From positions 558,001 through 622,000 of the forward strand of contig NZ_JAGQCW010000002.1 in assembly GCF_024346395.1 (NCBI RefSeq): DNA of 64,000 bases. Reading direction: 5' to 3'. The notes beneath the pieces were generated by a model. The model was not told the DNA's origin. It ran no database searches and saw only the letters and a list, made by a program, of their open reading frames with translations. Positions 45,901-54,610 of the stretch are shown piece by piece (the first letter of the stretch is position 1; every line of letters begins with the position of its first letter). Position numbers and translations under genes: made by a program. The stretch is from Cyanobium sp. AMD-g (GTDB taxonomy: Bacteria > Cyanobacteriota > Cyanobacteriia > PCC-6307 > Cyanobiaceae).

Positions 45901-46019
45901 GCAGGGGCGTCGGTAAGCAGGGACAGGGTTGTATCGATGGAGCGCTTCGCTTGGTTGGAGAGCTCTGGGAAGAGGAAGGAAGGCGATTGTTGGCCCCCTG
46001 CCTGATTGGTGTAAGTCAT
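42969..46019 (-). CDS. Metzincin protease 3 with PPC and three W-rich repeats
   Basis: A 1016-residue protein. N-terminal region: FLFPELSNQ, LAMTSHQALSDS and the Cys motif CGCRAC near residue 123. Metzincin domain: FLDFDGYAINNTPWENGG, zinc site HEVGHTLGLTH (about residue 312) and Met-turn WGTIMGA. A PPC domain (about 385-530) and Thr/Pro linkers follow. Three 112-residue W-rich repeats (about 553-920) are separated by linkers of 21 and 10 residues, and the tail carries EAVDPIIGGG. The ATG at 46019 is chosen because it aligns with the N-termini of the paralogues; an ATG at 46049 adds ten residues. It is convergent with the Grr operon. Confidence 0.85.
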   Translation of the reverse strand: MTYTNQAGGQQSPSFLFPELSNQAKRSIDTTLSLLTDAPAAAAEASSPLITAVLATTKASQPPPAAATRESLESSYLAPSSDGAVFQKGVAIVSTPDLAMTSHQALSDSLPGAKPTTAAMGPSCGCRACSVLAVSTGDGAEAWDTTTDQAPLVMDGVVTLGAGVDLSKVFQLHSNPTATKTIFLDFDGYAINNTPWENGGNLSLRGFYNTLDATALTEIQRIWQRVAEDFSPFNVNVTTQDPGTENLRKVGTGDDRWGIRVAFTSNLNLLTGKAIINAGGGGTAYYNSFTWSTDDVALVFNRGEYTAAETASHEVGHTLGLTHDGDATSEYYGGHGGTGPTSWGTIMGAAWLGNDENLTQWTKGQYAGASNAQDDLATITNGNGFSYAADDHGNSFATATALTGLSFSSFGIVERNTDVDMFRFETGAGLVSFNIVNASRAFTGSAGNYVTEYLAARGANLDIAATLYRADQSIVQTFNPADLTTASFSINLTAGTYYLGIDGVGFGTPLATTPTGYTDYGSLGQYMVSGTVQSATSTPPPTTTTTPPPTTSTLQVVDPNGAVQLLRDTSTDLVSVKANGVTAPVRFQGAQLRAGQFAGWQILAAETVSSNQNQILWKELSTGRLHFWSVDSGWNYISSGAIVDPSSSQGLLLQQQFMVDASGTPLTTPPPTTTTTPPPTTNTSTALQMIDPNGSVRLLRDTTTDLVSVQINNVTSPVRFQGAQLKATQFAGWQILAAETVSSNQNQILWKELSTGRLHFWSVDSSWNYISSEAIVDPSSSQGLLLQQQFMVDASGTPLTIQPPTTSTLQVLDPNGTVRLLRDTTTDLVSVQINNVTSPVRFQGAQLKATQFAGWQILAAETVGSNQNQILWKELSTGRLHYWSVDSSWNYISSEAIVDPSSSQGLLLQQQFMVNASGTPLTGLSPNAAAEAVDPIIGGGTSLAPVAVDDFGAAPATFGELLPADPTFTTTPILALDELSSLGQSNPTDLLASPFPSAGSASSPTTPWLVATQPLL
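43260..44360 (-). repeat. Three 336-bp W-rich repeat units in protease 3
   Basis: Units 44360-44025, 43961-43626 and 43595-43260, each 112 codons from LQ(V/M)(V/I/L)DPNG to SGTP. Intervening linkers of 63 and 30 bp encode Thr/Pro-rich peptides. Sequence identity between units is very high, so the array can recombine. Confidence 0.9.
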
Positions 46020-46636
46020 GGCGAATCGAGGGAGAACAGGAGACGACATCCATCCGCGCCCAGATCACCCAACTGTTGCCAGATGGAGATTCCAAGCCGT
46101 CTTCAAAGTCATCGCGCCCAGAGCACTGGGGGGGATTGACTTTGTTGCTGGGGGGGTGGCGATGGAAGGGAACCTTTTCCCCCGCACTCATCATCGTTCT
46201 GCAGCAACCGTGCTGTCTTTGTGCTCAGGCCAATTCAGAAGGAGAGTTCTATGGCCGTGGCTGAGCAAGGCCTTAGGTTTTCACCGGCAGGCCTGTGCGT
46301 TCGGGCTCAAGAATCTTTGTAATGGTGGCCAGACGGCCTGTCCCGGGCGAGCCTGTAAGGCCTGCTGTTGGACAGCTTCAGACCCAGCAAAGGGACATCA
46401 AACGGGGGAGGTGGAGGGGCAAACCCAAGCTGCACCAAGGCTTCTCACGAGACCTGGCTGTGAAATTGTAACCCTTTGTAAAGCCTGTCCACAGGCTGAG
46501 GGTCAGCGCATCAACGGCCTAAGCGTCGTTAAGCATTTCAGTGGATCTGCGCCGTATCTGCAGCCGCTGTGGTTTTGCATCCGACCGATGCCTTAGGGGG
46601 ATGGTGCCATCCAGTACGCCGGCAGGCAAGGCCTGC
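46020..46636. other. Intergenic region, no gene seen
   Basis: About 617 bp between protease 3 and the first HpsJ-like gene. Frames on the plus strand have no family features. It probably contains the promoter of protease 3. GC content falls toward the right. Confidence 0.45.
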
Positions 46637-47482
46637 TCAGGGGGGAGGCGGAACTCCTGTTTCCGAGGTGTCGTCCTCTTCGGGCAACAGCTGGGAAAGG
46701 TAGGCATCGTCCCTTGGGGACCCCGTCCCCCGTGGGCTTTGCAGACTGAGCCTGGTGTGCCACTCCACCAGCAAAGGGACGTCACTGCCTTTGCGTTGGG
46801 CACCCATGGCGAAGCCGATGGCCAGGGCGGGTGCGGACAGCATCACCCGCAGGCTGTCCTTGATGACGGCCTCGATGGCCTGGGGGGCAGGGGCCTGAAT
46901 CCTGGCCTCCACTTGCTCACGCACCACTTTGAGCCGAGCCAGCATTGTGCGCTTGGTTTCCGGCAACGTGTCCCCAAGGGTTTCGAACCGGATTCCCAGG
47001 CTGGGGGTCTGGATCGCCTGGAGGCGAGCCTGAAGGTTGTCCAGGCTGCTGGCCGAGGTGATGGTGTACTGCAGCAGATCGAAGGTGCTGGTGGCGGCAG
47101 AAAGCTGGCGGGCGACATTGGCCCTGGCTGTCGCCACGCGCTGCCAGCCGGCATAGGCCTGCAGGGGAACGATGAGCAGGAAGCCGATGACGGCCACGAT
47201 CGCCAGGCGGGCCACAGCGTCGCGCCGCCTTTGCAGCGTGGGATTGCCTGGGTCAAGGTAGGCCGCCAGGTGGATCAGACCAAGGGCGAGAAGGGGGATG
47301 GTGGCCGAATCAAGGCAGGCGGAGATGAAGCGCAGTTGCCAGGCGTTGTCAAGCAGGCGAATGGGAAGGACGCTGGCCAGCAGAGTGATGAGGTAGATCA
47401 CGAACAACGCGATCGCCATGAAGGCCAGCCGATCGGCCAGGAGGGCCGAGTCGAACTCGCTGAATTCCTTGCTGCTGGCCAT
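46637..47482 (-). CDS. HpsJ-like membrane protein A
   Basis: A 281-residue protein with the HpsJ layout: helix 1 LAFMAIALFVIYLITLLASVL (given as landmark), helix 2 ATIPLLALGLIHLAAYL, a basic loop QRRRD, helix 3 LAIVAVIGFLLIVPLQAYAGW, then a 100-residue coiled or periplasmic segment (SSLDNLQARLQAIQ, ETKRTMLARLKVVREQV), a last helix around SAPALAIGFAMGAQRKG and a Glu/Pro-rich tail. HpsJ-type proteins are found with polysaccharide genes or cyanoexosortases. One of three paralogues here. Confidence 0.75.
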   Translation of the reverse strand: MASSKEFSEFDSALLADRLAFMAIALFVIYLITLLASVLPIRLLDNAWQLRFISACLDSATIPLLALGLIHLAAYLDPGNPTLQRRRDAVARLAIVAVIGFLLIVPLQAYAGWQRVATARANVARQLSAATSTFDLLQYTITSASSLDNLQARLQAIQTPSLGIRFETLGDTLPETKRTMLARLKVVREQVEARIQAPAPQAIEAVIKDSLRVMLSAPALAIGFAMGAQRKGSDVPLLVEWHTRLSLQSPRGTGSPRDDAYLSQLLPEEDDTSETGVPPPP

Positions 47483-47806
47483 CAGGAATGCCCGGCTTGA
47501 ACATGACCCTCTGCCTTGCCTGATGGGGTAAGAACGTGGATGTCGCTGGGATGGGGCTCGAGCGCCACGGGATCGTAAGCATTCAGGCAGCTGAACTGTC
47601 TCGCAGCGAATTCATTCACTGACGATGGATGATGCCAGTCTTCCAACCGACCGGGCACTTAAGGTGTGACTGGTTATGACCAGCCCTGAGACTCTGTCAC
47701 AAGTTCAGAGTCGATCAACCACCCAGAGTTGCCTGAAGTTTGCACTCTGAAATGAGCAAGCATGTGCCTGATGTCAGCCCCGTCACGAGGTTTCCGTGGC
47801 AGGCCC
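47483..47806. other. Intergenic region between HpsJ-like genes A and B
   Basis: 324 bp with no gene seen. Small inverted repeats occur at 47672-47686 (ctggt/accag) and 47691-47714 (gactctg/cagagtc), but neither has a T-run on the strand that would terminate gene B. Confidence 0.45.
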
Positions 47807-48655
47807 TCAGAGGGGCCCTGGAGGTTCATCCTCAGGCGGCGCAAGCTGGGTGAAATAGTCTTCATCAGCGGCACTGGGCGCTCCCAGCAGTGCACGGCGT
47901 TTCAATCCACCCTTCAGGCTCCAGATCATCAACAACTCCACCAGAAGCGGAATCTCCTGGCCCCGGCGTTGAGCTGCGATCGCAAAGGCCAAGGCGTAGA
48001 CGAGGCTGGTGACCATCAGCCTGAGAGAGTTTCCGGCCAGGCCTTCGATGGCGTCCAGGGGCGGGGCATTGATCCTCCTCTTCACCTGCTCCTGCATGTC
48101 GTTGAGGCGGATGAGCATCTGCCGCTTGGTTTCGGGGAGTGGCAGCCCTAGATTTTCGAACTGGATGTCCAACTCCGGTGACTGAAGCGATTGCAGGCGT
48201 GCCTGCAGATCCTCAGGGCTGATGGCAGCGCTAATGGCTTCTCGGACCAGCGCAAAGTTCCTGTTGGCGGTTTGTTGTTGGGTCGTCACTCTCCCTCGGG
48301 CTGTGGCCACGGTGTTCCAGGAGGCAGAGGCCTGCAGCGGAATCAGCAACAGGAAACCGAGCACGGCAAGGATTGCCCAGCGCGCCAGCCCATCTCTGCG
48401 TTTGGCAAGTGCTTCATCGGCAGGGTCCAGGTAGGACGCCAGATGTAGCAATCCCAGTCCTAGTAGCGGAATGGCGGCGGTTTCAATCAGAGCGGAACTG
48501 ATGGTCAGCTGCCATAGGATGTCAAATGGTTTGAACGGGAACGCTGTAGTGGCGACTCTTGCGGCGTAGATGACGAGCATCGCCATCGAAATAAAGGAAA
48601 GGCGACGCGCCAGAATTGACGTTTCTGATGCCCTGGGGTACACGTCAGTCGACAT
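47807..48655 (-). CDS. HpsJ-like membrane protein B
   Basis: A 282-residue paralogue of A with the same order: LSFISMAMLVIYAARVATTAF, ETAAIPLLGLGLLHLASYLD, AKRRDGLARWAILAVLGFLL, then SPEDLQARLQSLQSPELDIQF, ETKRQMLIRLNDMQEQVKRR, a last helix ending AFAIAAQRRGQEIP, and an acidic tail. It lies 138 bp downstream of CTERM protein A on the same strand, so the pair may be co-expressed. Function unknown; probably membrane support for export or sorting of the neighbouring CTERM protein. Confidence 0.75.
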   Translation of the reverse strand: MSTDVYPRASETSILARRLSFISMAMLVIYAARVATTAFPFKPFDILWQLTISSALIETAAIPLLGLGLLHLASYLDPADEALAKRRDGLARWAILAVLGFLLLIPLQASASWNTVATARGRVTTQQQTANRNFALVREAISAAISPEDLQARLQSLQSPELDIQFENLGLPLPETKRQMLIRLNDMQEQVKRRINAPPLDAIEGLAGNSLRLMVTSLVYALAFAIAAQRRGQEIPLLVELLMIWSLKGGLKRRALLGAPSAADEDYFTQLAPPEDEPPGPL

Positions 48656-48793
48656 GCCGGGCCCGTGAAGATGGGGCGGATCGGCTGCTCATAGCTGTTG
48701 GCTGTCGTTCCGGGATAAGCGGCGCAACAAAGCTTGAATCCACTTGAACGGTATGGAAGCAGGATAGACCCTGAGATCGAAAAGTTCAGAGGC

Positions 48794-49609
48794 TCAGTCC
48801 GAGACGTCAGTCTTGCGGCTGGCAGCCGTGATCCTGCGACGCAACTTGCGGCTGAAGCCAAAGGCCGTAGCGACCCCTAGCACCGGAAGGGGCCCAGGGA
48901 CGTCATCTCCAGGGGCTTCGGGAGGGTTGCCAGGCCGACCACCCACTTTCTCGCTTTGACCAGATATGCCGTCTGTGGTAGTAACTTGCTGAAACCGGAG
49001 CGCCACTTGAGCTCCATTGTCTTTATCTTTTGGTGCATTGGGATCGGGGTTCCAAGTATTAAACAAGTCGAAGAATGACTTTGTAACCGCTTCTGCGCTG
49101 TCGACGGAGGCCAGGTTGGAGGCGAGGGTGAATCTAACCTTTGCGGATTCGCCATCGGCTAAGCCGGCCTGCGGATTGCCACCGTTGCAATTACTACCAC
49201 CTGTGCTGCGTGCACAGAAAGAGAAATCGCCAATGCCCCCCAGCTTATCGGGAGTATATCTTTCCGTAAATGGTGACGACAATGGATCGTAGTTAAGAAG
49301 TTTGATGCTTGGTGTATCACTATCCTTCCCGGGGAGGTTGAGGGCAAAACCTACCAGGGTTCCACTTGGGTTGCCAAGTTTTGGAGAGGTGTTGAAAACA
49401 TCAAGATCAAGGATGTATTGATTGTTGCTGTTCTTTGTGAAGTTAAAGGTCATTTTGCCTTTGACCCCAGTTGAGCTTGTGCTGGTTCCGGCAACGCTGC
49501 TGTCAAAAAGCACATCAAAGGACGTGAAGGCCATCGCGGGGGCCGTGCTGGCAAGCAGGCCTGCCAAGCAGCCAAGCGTCAGTAGCTGGTTCCGCCGAGC
49601 CGAGGTCAA
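48794..49609 (-). CDS. CTERM-tailed secreted protein A
   Basis: A 271-residue exported protein. N-terminal signal peptide (QLLTLGCLAGLLASTAPAMA, cut after about residue 27), then a beta-rich Asn/Ser/Thr domain with a probable disulfide (FCARSTGGSNCNGG). The C-terminus is GDDVPGPLPVLGVATAFGFS followed by RKLRRR: a Pro-Gly-Pro-Leu-Pro motif, one short hydrophobic helix and a basic end. This is the cyanobacterial form of the PEP-CTERM sorting signal, processed by exosortase-type enzymes. The segment near 49200-49450 is unusually AT-rich for this genome. Role probably extracellular or surface; the exact function is unknown. Confidence 0.85.
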   Translation of the reverse strand: MTSARRNQLLTLGCLAGLLASTAPAMAFTSFDVLFDSSVAGTSTSSTGVKGKMTFNFTKNSNNQYILDLDVFNTSPKLGNPSGTLVGFALNLPGKDSDTPSIKLLNYDPLSSPFTERYTPDKLGGIGDFSFCARSTGGSNCNGGNPQAGLADGESAKVRFTLASNLASVDSAEAVTKSFFDLFNTWNPDPNAPKDKDNGAQVALRFQQVTTTDGISGQSEKVGGRPGNPPEAPGDDVPGPLPVLGVATAFGFSRKLRRRITAASRKTDVSD

Positions 49610-49885
49610 GGTTACAGCTTCATGAATGCCTCTTCACCCTATCACAAGTTTTGCCACCTTCTACCAAGCTGCTCTCATTAGCACTTAAGTCTTCTTCGCC
49701 ATGGTTGGTCGCGCCATGCTTCGACCCCTCCAATGTCTGGATCTCTTGCCACGACTGGCGATGGGGCCGACCGTCAAAGCACGGCCTTGTCAGTGAAAGC
49801 TCGCCCACCGGGTAGTGCCGCCTGCCTGTCGGCCAGGCTCATGGTGTCTGGGGTGAGCGGGCTGAATGAGGGAATTTTCTGCGCT

Positions 49886-50779
49886 TCAGGGCTTTGGGGG
49901 TTGCTCATCCTCGGGAGGTGCTAGGGACGCAAAGAATTCAGCTTCGCGTTTTGACGCCGAGTTCTGGAACGGCATGCCATCACTGATCTGGCCAGTTCCG
50001 GGTCGACGAGGCCTGAGCACAGACATGAGTGGGGCTAGCAAATCCGGCACTTCCACCAGGAAGGGGACGATGCTGTTCTTTCTCTGGGCAAGTGCGGCGA
50101 AGGCGATCGAGAAGGCGAGCGAAGAGATCATGACCCGCAGGCTTTCCCTGGTGATGCGTTCACCGGTGGCAGGGTCGATGGGTGCGACTCTCGCCTTGAA
50201 CTGGCCTTCCGCCTGATCCACTCGAGAAAGAAGTTGTCTTTTCAGTTGCGGCAGGGGTACAGCAGGAAATCGCTCGGGATCCAAAGTGATGCTCAGATCA
50301 GGACTCTGCAAGGCCAGAAGGCGTTTCTGAAGATCTTCCGTGCTGGTGGCCCGCTCGATGGCCTGACGAACGGCGTTTCCCCGTTCGGTGGCGCTGGCCT
50401 GCTGCTCGCTTGCGACAGAATTGGAACGGCTATAAAGCGTCCAGACGGCATGGGCCTGCAAGGGAACGATCATTAGAAACCCGAGGGAGGCCAGGATGGC
50501 CAGCCGAGCCAAAGCCTTCCGACGCCTCTGAAGCTGGATGTTGGCGGGGCACAGATAGGCTGCTAAGTAGAGGAGCGCCAGACCAATCAGGGGAATGGGT
50601 GCTGCTTCCACGGCGATCTTGATATTGCTGAGTTGCCAGAGTGGATCGAGCAACCTGGGCGGCAGGATGAACGCCAGAACCGAAATCAGATAGACGCAAA
50701 ACAGAGCCATGGCAACCATGGCCAAACGATCGGCGAATATCGCCTCCTCAAGACTTTTGCTTTGTGGGGTCTCACTCAT
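49886..50779 (-). CDS. HpsJ-like membrane protein C
   Basis: A 297-residue third paralogue: LAMVAMALFCVYLISVLAFI, EAAPIPLIGLALLYLAAYLC, LQRRRKALARLAILASLGFL, then the coiled segment (STEDLQKRLLALQSPDLSIT, QLKRQLLSRVDQAEGQFKAR) and SIAFAALAQRKNSIVPFLVE. It has a slightly longer hydrophilic tail than A and B. It lies downstream of CTERM protein B on the same strand, with a terminator hairpin region between them. Confidence 0.75.
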   Translation of the reverse strand: MSETPQSKSLEEAIFADRLAMVAMALFCVYLISVLAFILPPRLLDPLWQLSNIKIAVEAAPIPLIGLALLYLAAYLCPANIQLQRRRKALARLAILASLGFLMIVPLQAHAVWTLYSRSNSVASEQQASATERGNAVRQAIERATSTEDLQKRLLALQSPDLSITLDPERFPAVPLPQLKRQLLSRVDQAEGQFKARVAPIDPATGERITRESLRVMISSLAFSIAFAALAQRKNSIVPFLVEVPDLLAPLMSVLRPRRPGTGQISDGMPFQNSASKREAEFFASLAPPEDEQPPKP

Positions 50780-51105
50780 GGGGGGGACGAGATGCCGGCA
50801 AATATTGAGACGTTGAAGTTGGAGCCTGTGAATCTAAAGTGTAGGGGAGTGATTCTGTGATGAACCGAAACATCAATGGGCTGATTCCGCTCGGGATGGT
50901 CTTCTGGTAAAGGGAGCTCCCGCCATGATGAGGTAAGGGATGGAACTCATCCGAGAAACCCTCACGTTCGTTCGGCATGCACTATAGGATCCACCGCCCT
51001 AAACCACCCCACTGCACCTTGAATGGGAAGCAGATAATAAAAAAGCCTGTTCAAAATGAACAGGCTTTTTTGTTGTTTACTGATTAGTCAAAGGAAGAAA
51101 CTGGA
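50780..51105. other. Intergenic region between CTERM protein B and HpsJ-like C
   Basis: 326 bp containing a strong terminator at 51040-51073 and probably the promoter of HpsJ-like C. No gene seen. Confidence 0.5.
51040..51073 (-). terminator. Rho-independent terminator after CTERM protein B
   Basis: A long perfect stem (aaaaagcctgttca pairing with tgaacaggcttttt) with a 3-base loop. The A/T tracts at the outer ends form a T-run on either strand. It lies 32 bp past the stop of CTERM protein B, so it should end that transcript. Confidence 0.92.
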
Positions 51106-51939
51106 TCAGCCATTCAACGTTGTAGCTTTCAGGCGCTGACGTAGTTTGCGGCTGTAACCAAAAGCAACTGCTGCACCGAAAATGGGAAGTGGACCTGGGA
51201 CTTCGTCTCCAGGGGCTTGACCGCCGCCACCAGTCCTAATGCTGGTTGCCCAGACTTTGTCGCTTCGGTCTCCTGGCTCAATAGCCTTCCACCGCATGAA
51301 ATAGTTGCCAGGGAATGAGCCTGCGTCTTGATTGCCAGAAGGTGCACCGGTGGCATTGTATAGCGCCACAAAAGCATCTCGGTATTGAGTCGCGGTAGTC
51401 AAGGCTGCATTGCTACTGCTAAAAGTGAATGTGCCTACTGTAGTGGAATCACCATTGCCCAAGCCGTTAGCGGGGGAACCGCTGGCATCGCAGTCACTTG
51501 GAGGATTGATTGAAGCGCATATGTCGAAAGTATCACTCCCCAGACTTCCATCAATTTTTATGTTCCACTTGGTGGGGTCTGTCGCTACAAAGTTGACATA
51601 GCTGACATTGGAGGTGGTAGGGGGATTTGTTGGCAGATTAAATCCTGTGCTAACAAGTCTAGAGGATGTAACTGGGCTCCCTGAAAGATTTTTTAGGCTC
51701 AGCACCATCTGTCCGGGCGTGGACGAAAGAAAGGTGTACGTAGCCTCACCGAGGATTCCGTTATAACCGCCATTCGTGCTGCTATTGGCGTTGGACGCGA
51801 AATGGAGGGTGAAGAAGGGGTCCTGGACGGCGGCGAAGGTTGGCATGGCTGCCACAAGGCCCAAAATCCCCGCTGCTGTCACGGTGCCTATGGACCTGGC
51901 AACCACGCCGCTTCCAGTGCGCTGAGTGAAGGGGAGCAT
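51106..51939 (-). CDS. CTERM-tailed secreted protein B
   Basis: A 277-residue exported protein. Signal peptide: basic start, then TVTAAGILGLVAAMPTFAA (cut near residue 36). The body is Ser/Thr/Asn-rich and beta-like, with one Cys pair (DICASINPPSDCDA). The C-terminus DEVPGPLPIFGAAVAFGYSR followed by KLRQRLK matches the sorting signal of protein A. The shared layout and end suggest a common ancestor, but the bodies have diverged widely. It is first in the minus-strand block CTERM-HpsJ-CTERM-HpsJ-HpsJ. Confidence 0.85.
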   Translation of the reverse strand: MLPFTQRTGSGVVARSIGTVTAAGILGLVAAMPTFAAVQDPFFTLHFASNANSSTNGGYNGILGEATYTFLSSTPGQMVLSLKNLSGSPVTSSRLVSTGFNLPTNPPTTSNVSYVNFVATDPTKWNIKIDGSLGSDTFDICASINPPSDCDASGSPANGLGNGDSTTVGTFTFSSSNAALTTATQYRDAFVALYNATGAPSGNQDAGSFPGNYFMRWKAIEPGDRSDKVWATSIRTGGGGQAPGDEVPGPLPIFGAAVAFGYSRKLRQRLKATTLNG

Positions 51940-52804
51940 GTCAGCAGAAGTGATCTTAGGTTAATGGTACACCACGTTTCCTTCCGCTGATTCTCAGGCT
52001 GAGCCCATTGATGGATGAGCGGAGGCTGAATTCAGTCGTTCTCGGCCCCAGCCCGCGCCGCCTGGATTCCTGAAAGCCTTTGCTGGACGGGGTTGTTGGT
52101 GGCTTCCGCGGCGCCGGGCTCTCGGAAGCGGGCTCAGGATCTGAGTGCTGGCAAGGCTCCCATCTGCAGCAGATCCGCATCGACCTCCGCTTGCAATCCT
52201 GGATTTCTGCATCTGAGGGCCGGCGGAAATTCCTTCAGGTTCACTTCCAGGTGGCCGGCCTCCTGCGTTCAAGCACTTTCAGGCTCCGAATCCTCATGGA
52301 ACCCAACGCCCTGGTGGAAGCGGTCTTGAGCCGGGCCTTCTCTGGGGCTGGCCAGATGTGGAGCTGGCTCTTGATCCCAATACGGTCTGGCCCCAAGCCA
52401 GGATTCGCTCACCTGCGCCAACCCCATCCTGGGTACAGGTCAGGAAGCTGCCCCCCCTTCCGCCTCAATCGATTGCGTCAGGGTTCCCGGGGCTCACCGT
52501 CGCCACTGGCAAGAGCGCCAGGACCGAGAGCGTCAGGCCTGTCGAGTGGCCTGCTAAGGGCACTGCAGGTGTCCAGCCGCTGCGCCGAAGTCCTGGAGCG
52601 CCGCTGGCCGGCGAGCGAAGGCGTTGGGCTGTTCGGTTCAGCCATTGGCAGAAGGTTGGACATGACTTCCGATCGCGACCTCGCTAGCCGCGATCCGGAT
52701 CATTTCACTCGCTGGTGAGTGCAGCGCTACGAGGCCCTCTGCCCCCCCCGCTCCACCGGGGAGGATGATCACGGCCATGACGGCCGTTTCACCGGTTTCG
52801 CTCC
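51940..52804. other. 865-bp region without a recognised gene
   Basis: Between CTERM protein B and argS. A 212-codon open frame on the plus strand (52080-52718) has no domain, signal or helix pattern and its composition is poor in Asp, Lys and Tyr, so I do not call it a gene. It may be decayed DNA at the edge of the AT-richer block. The right end should hold the argS promoter. Confidence 0.5.
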
Positions 52805-54610
52805 ATGCTGCGCCTTGCCGAAACCCTGAACACCCTGTTGGTGGGGGCACTGGAGAGCGCGTTCCCCGAGGCGTCTGCCGCCGCCCGTGTCGCTGGAGCG
52901 CCCCTCGACCCCCAGCTCGGGCCCGCCTCGAAGCCGGAGTTCGGCGATTTTCAGGCCAACGGCGCCCTGGCCCTGGCCCGGCCCCTGCGCCTCGCCCCCC
53001 GGGCGATTGCTTCAGCGATCGTGGCCCAGCTGGAGGCGGATCCAGCCGTCGCGGCGTTGTGCCTGCCGCCGGAGATCGCCGGCCCGGGCTTCATCAACCT
53101 CACCCTCCGGCCTGAGGTGCTCGCCGCCGAGGTGGCTCGCTGCCTGGCCGATCCCCGGCTGGGGGTGGAGGCCGTGGCCGGCGGCGGCGCGCCGGTGGTG
53201 GTGGACTTCTCCAGCCCCAACATCGCCAAGGAGATGCACGTGGGGCACCTGCGCTCCACGATCATCGGCGACGCCCTGGCCCGGGTGCTGGAGTTCCGCG
53301 GCCATCCGGTGCTGCGGCTCAACCATGTCGGCGACTGGGGCACCCAGTTCGGCATGCTCATCACCCACCTCAAGCAGGTGGCGCCCGAGGCCCTCGACAC
53401 CGCCGATGCCGTCGACCTGGGCGACCTGGTGGCCTTCTACCGCCAGGCCAAGGCCCGCTTCGACAGCGACGACACCTTCCAGGCCACCGCGCGCGAAGAA
53501 GTGGTGAAGCTGCAGAGCGGCGATCCGACCAGCCGCCGCGCCTGGCAACTGCTCTGCGACCAGTCGCGACGGGAATTCCAGCGCCTCTACGACCGCCTCG
53601 ACATCCGCCTCGACGAGCGTGGTGAATCCTTCTACAACCCCTATCTGGAAGCGGTGGTGGCCGACCTGGCCGCCGCGGGTCTGCTGGTGAGCGACGGCGG
53701 CGCCCAGTGTGTGTTTCTCGAAGGGGAAAGCGGTGCGGCCAGCCAGTCACCGCCGGTGATCGTGCGCAAGAGCGACGGCGGCTTCAACTACGCCACCACC
53801 GATCTGGCCGCCATCCGCTACCGGTTCGCCGCGCCTCCCGGTGGCGATGGGGCCCGCCGGGTCATCTACGTCACCGACGCCGGCCAGGCCAGCCATTTCG
53901 CCGGGGTGTTCCAGGTGGCTCGCCGCGCCGGCTGGATCCCCGAGGACGGCCGTCTGGAGCACGTGCCCTTCGGGCTGGTGCAGGGGGAGGACGGCAAGAA
54001 GCTCAAGACCCGCTCCGGCGACACCGTGCGGCTCAAGGAGCTGCTGGATGAGGCGGTGGAGCGCTGCGAGGCCGACCTGCGCCGCCGCCTGGCCGAGGAG
54101 GAACGCCAGGAGGACGGGGCCTTCATTCAGGAGGTGGCCACCACCGTGGGCCTGGCGGCGGTGAAGTACGCCGATCTGTCCACCAACCGGATCACCAACT
54201 ACCAGTTCAGCTTCGATCGCATGCTGGCCCTCAGCGGCAACACCGCCCCCTACCTTCTTTACGCGGTGGTGCGGATCGCTGGGATCGCGCGCAAGGGTGG
54301 TGCCGATGCCGCCGGCGCCGCCTTCCCAGCGCCCCTGGTGTTCGGCGAACCCCAGGAGTGGGCGCTGGTGCGCCAGCTGCTGCAGTTCGACACCGTGATC
54401 CTGGAGGTGGAGCAGGAACTGCTGCCCAACCGGCTGTGCAGCTACCTCTTTGAACTCTCCCAGGTGTTCAACCGCTTCTACGACCAGGTGCCTGTGCTGA
54501 AGGCCGAAGAGCCCGCCCGCGGATCGCGGCTGGCCCTCTGCCGCCTCACCGCCGACACCCTCAAGCTGGGCCTGGGCCTGCTGGGCATCCCTACCCTGGA
54601 GCGGATGTGA
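52805..54610 (+). CDS. argS: Arginyl-tRNA synthetase
   Basis: A 601-residue class I synthetase that charges tRNA-Arg. N-terminal additional domain ([18 protein letters not shown]), the HIGH motif as HVGH (about residue 145; [18 protein letters not shown]), the Arg-specific block [15 protein letters not shown], and [14 protein letters not shown] in place of a canonical KMSK, as in most ArgRS. The C-terminal DALR anticodon-binding domain ends with [17 protein letters not shown]. Complete. Its last 20 bp overlap the convergent speG. Confidence 0.96.
   Translation: MLRLAETLNTLLVGALESAFPEASAAARVAGAPLDPQLGPASKPEFGDFQANGALALARPLRLAPRAIASAIVAQLEADPAVAALCLPPEIAGPGFINLTLRPEVLAAEVARCLADPRLGVEAVAGGGAPVVVDFSSPNIAKEMHVGHLRSTIIGDALARVLEFRGHPVLRLNHVGDWGTQFGMLITHLKQVAPEALDTADAVDLGDLVAFYRQAKARFDSDDTFQATAREEVVKLQSGDPTSRRAWQLLCDQSRREFQRLYDRLDIRLDERGESFYNPYLEAVVADLAAAGLLVSDGGAQCVFLEGESGAASQSPPVIVRKSDGGFNYATTDLAAIRYRFAAPPGGDGARRVIYVTDAGQASHFAGVFQVARRAGWIPEDGRLEHVPFGLVQGEDGKKLKTRSGDTVRLKELLDEAVERCEADLRRRLAEEERQEDGAFIQEVATTVGLAAVKYADLSTNRITNYQFSFDRMLALSGNTAPYLLYAVVRIAGIARKGGADAAGAAFPAPLVFGEPQEWALVRQLLQFDTVILEVEQELLPNRLCSYLFELSQVFNRFYDQVPVLKAEEPARGSRLALCRLTADTLKLGLGLLGIPTLERM

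Noticed and set aside
52080..52718. A 212-codon open frame before argS
   Set aside because: No signal, helix pattern or family resemblance, and other frames in the same stretch are also open; probably chance.
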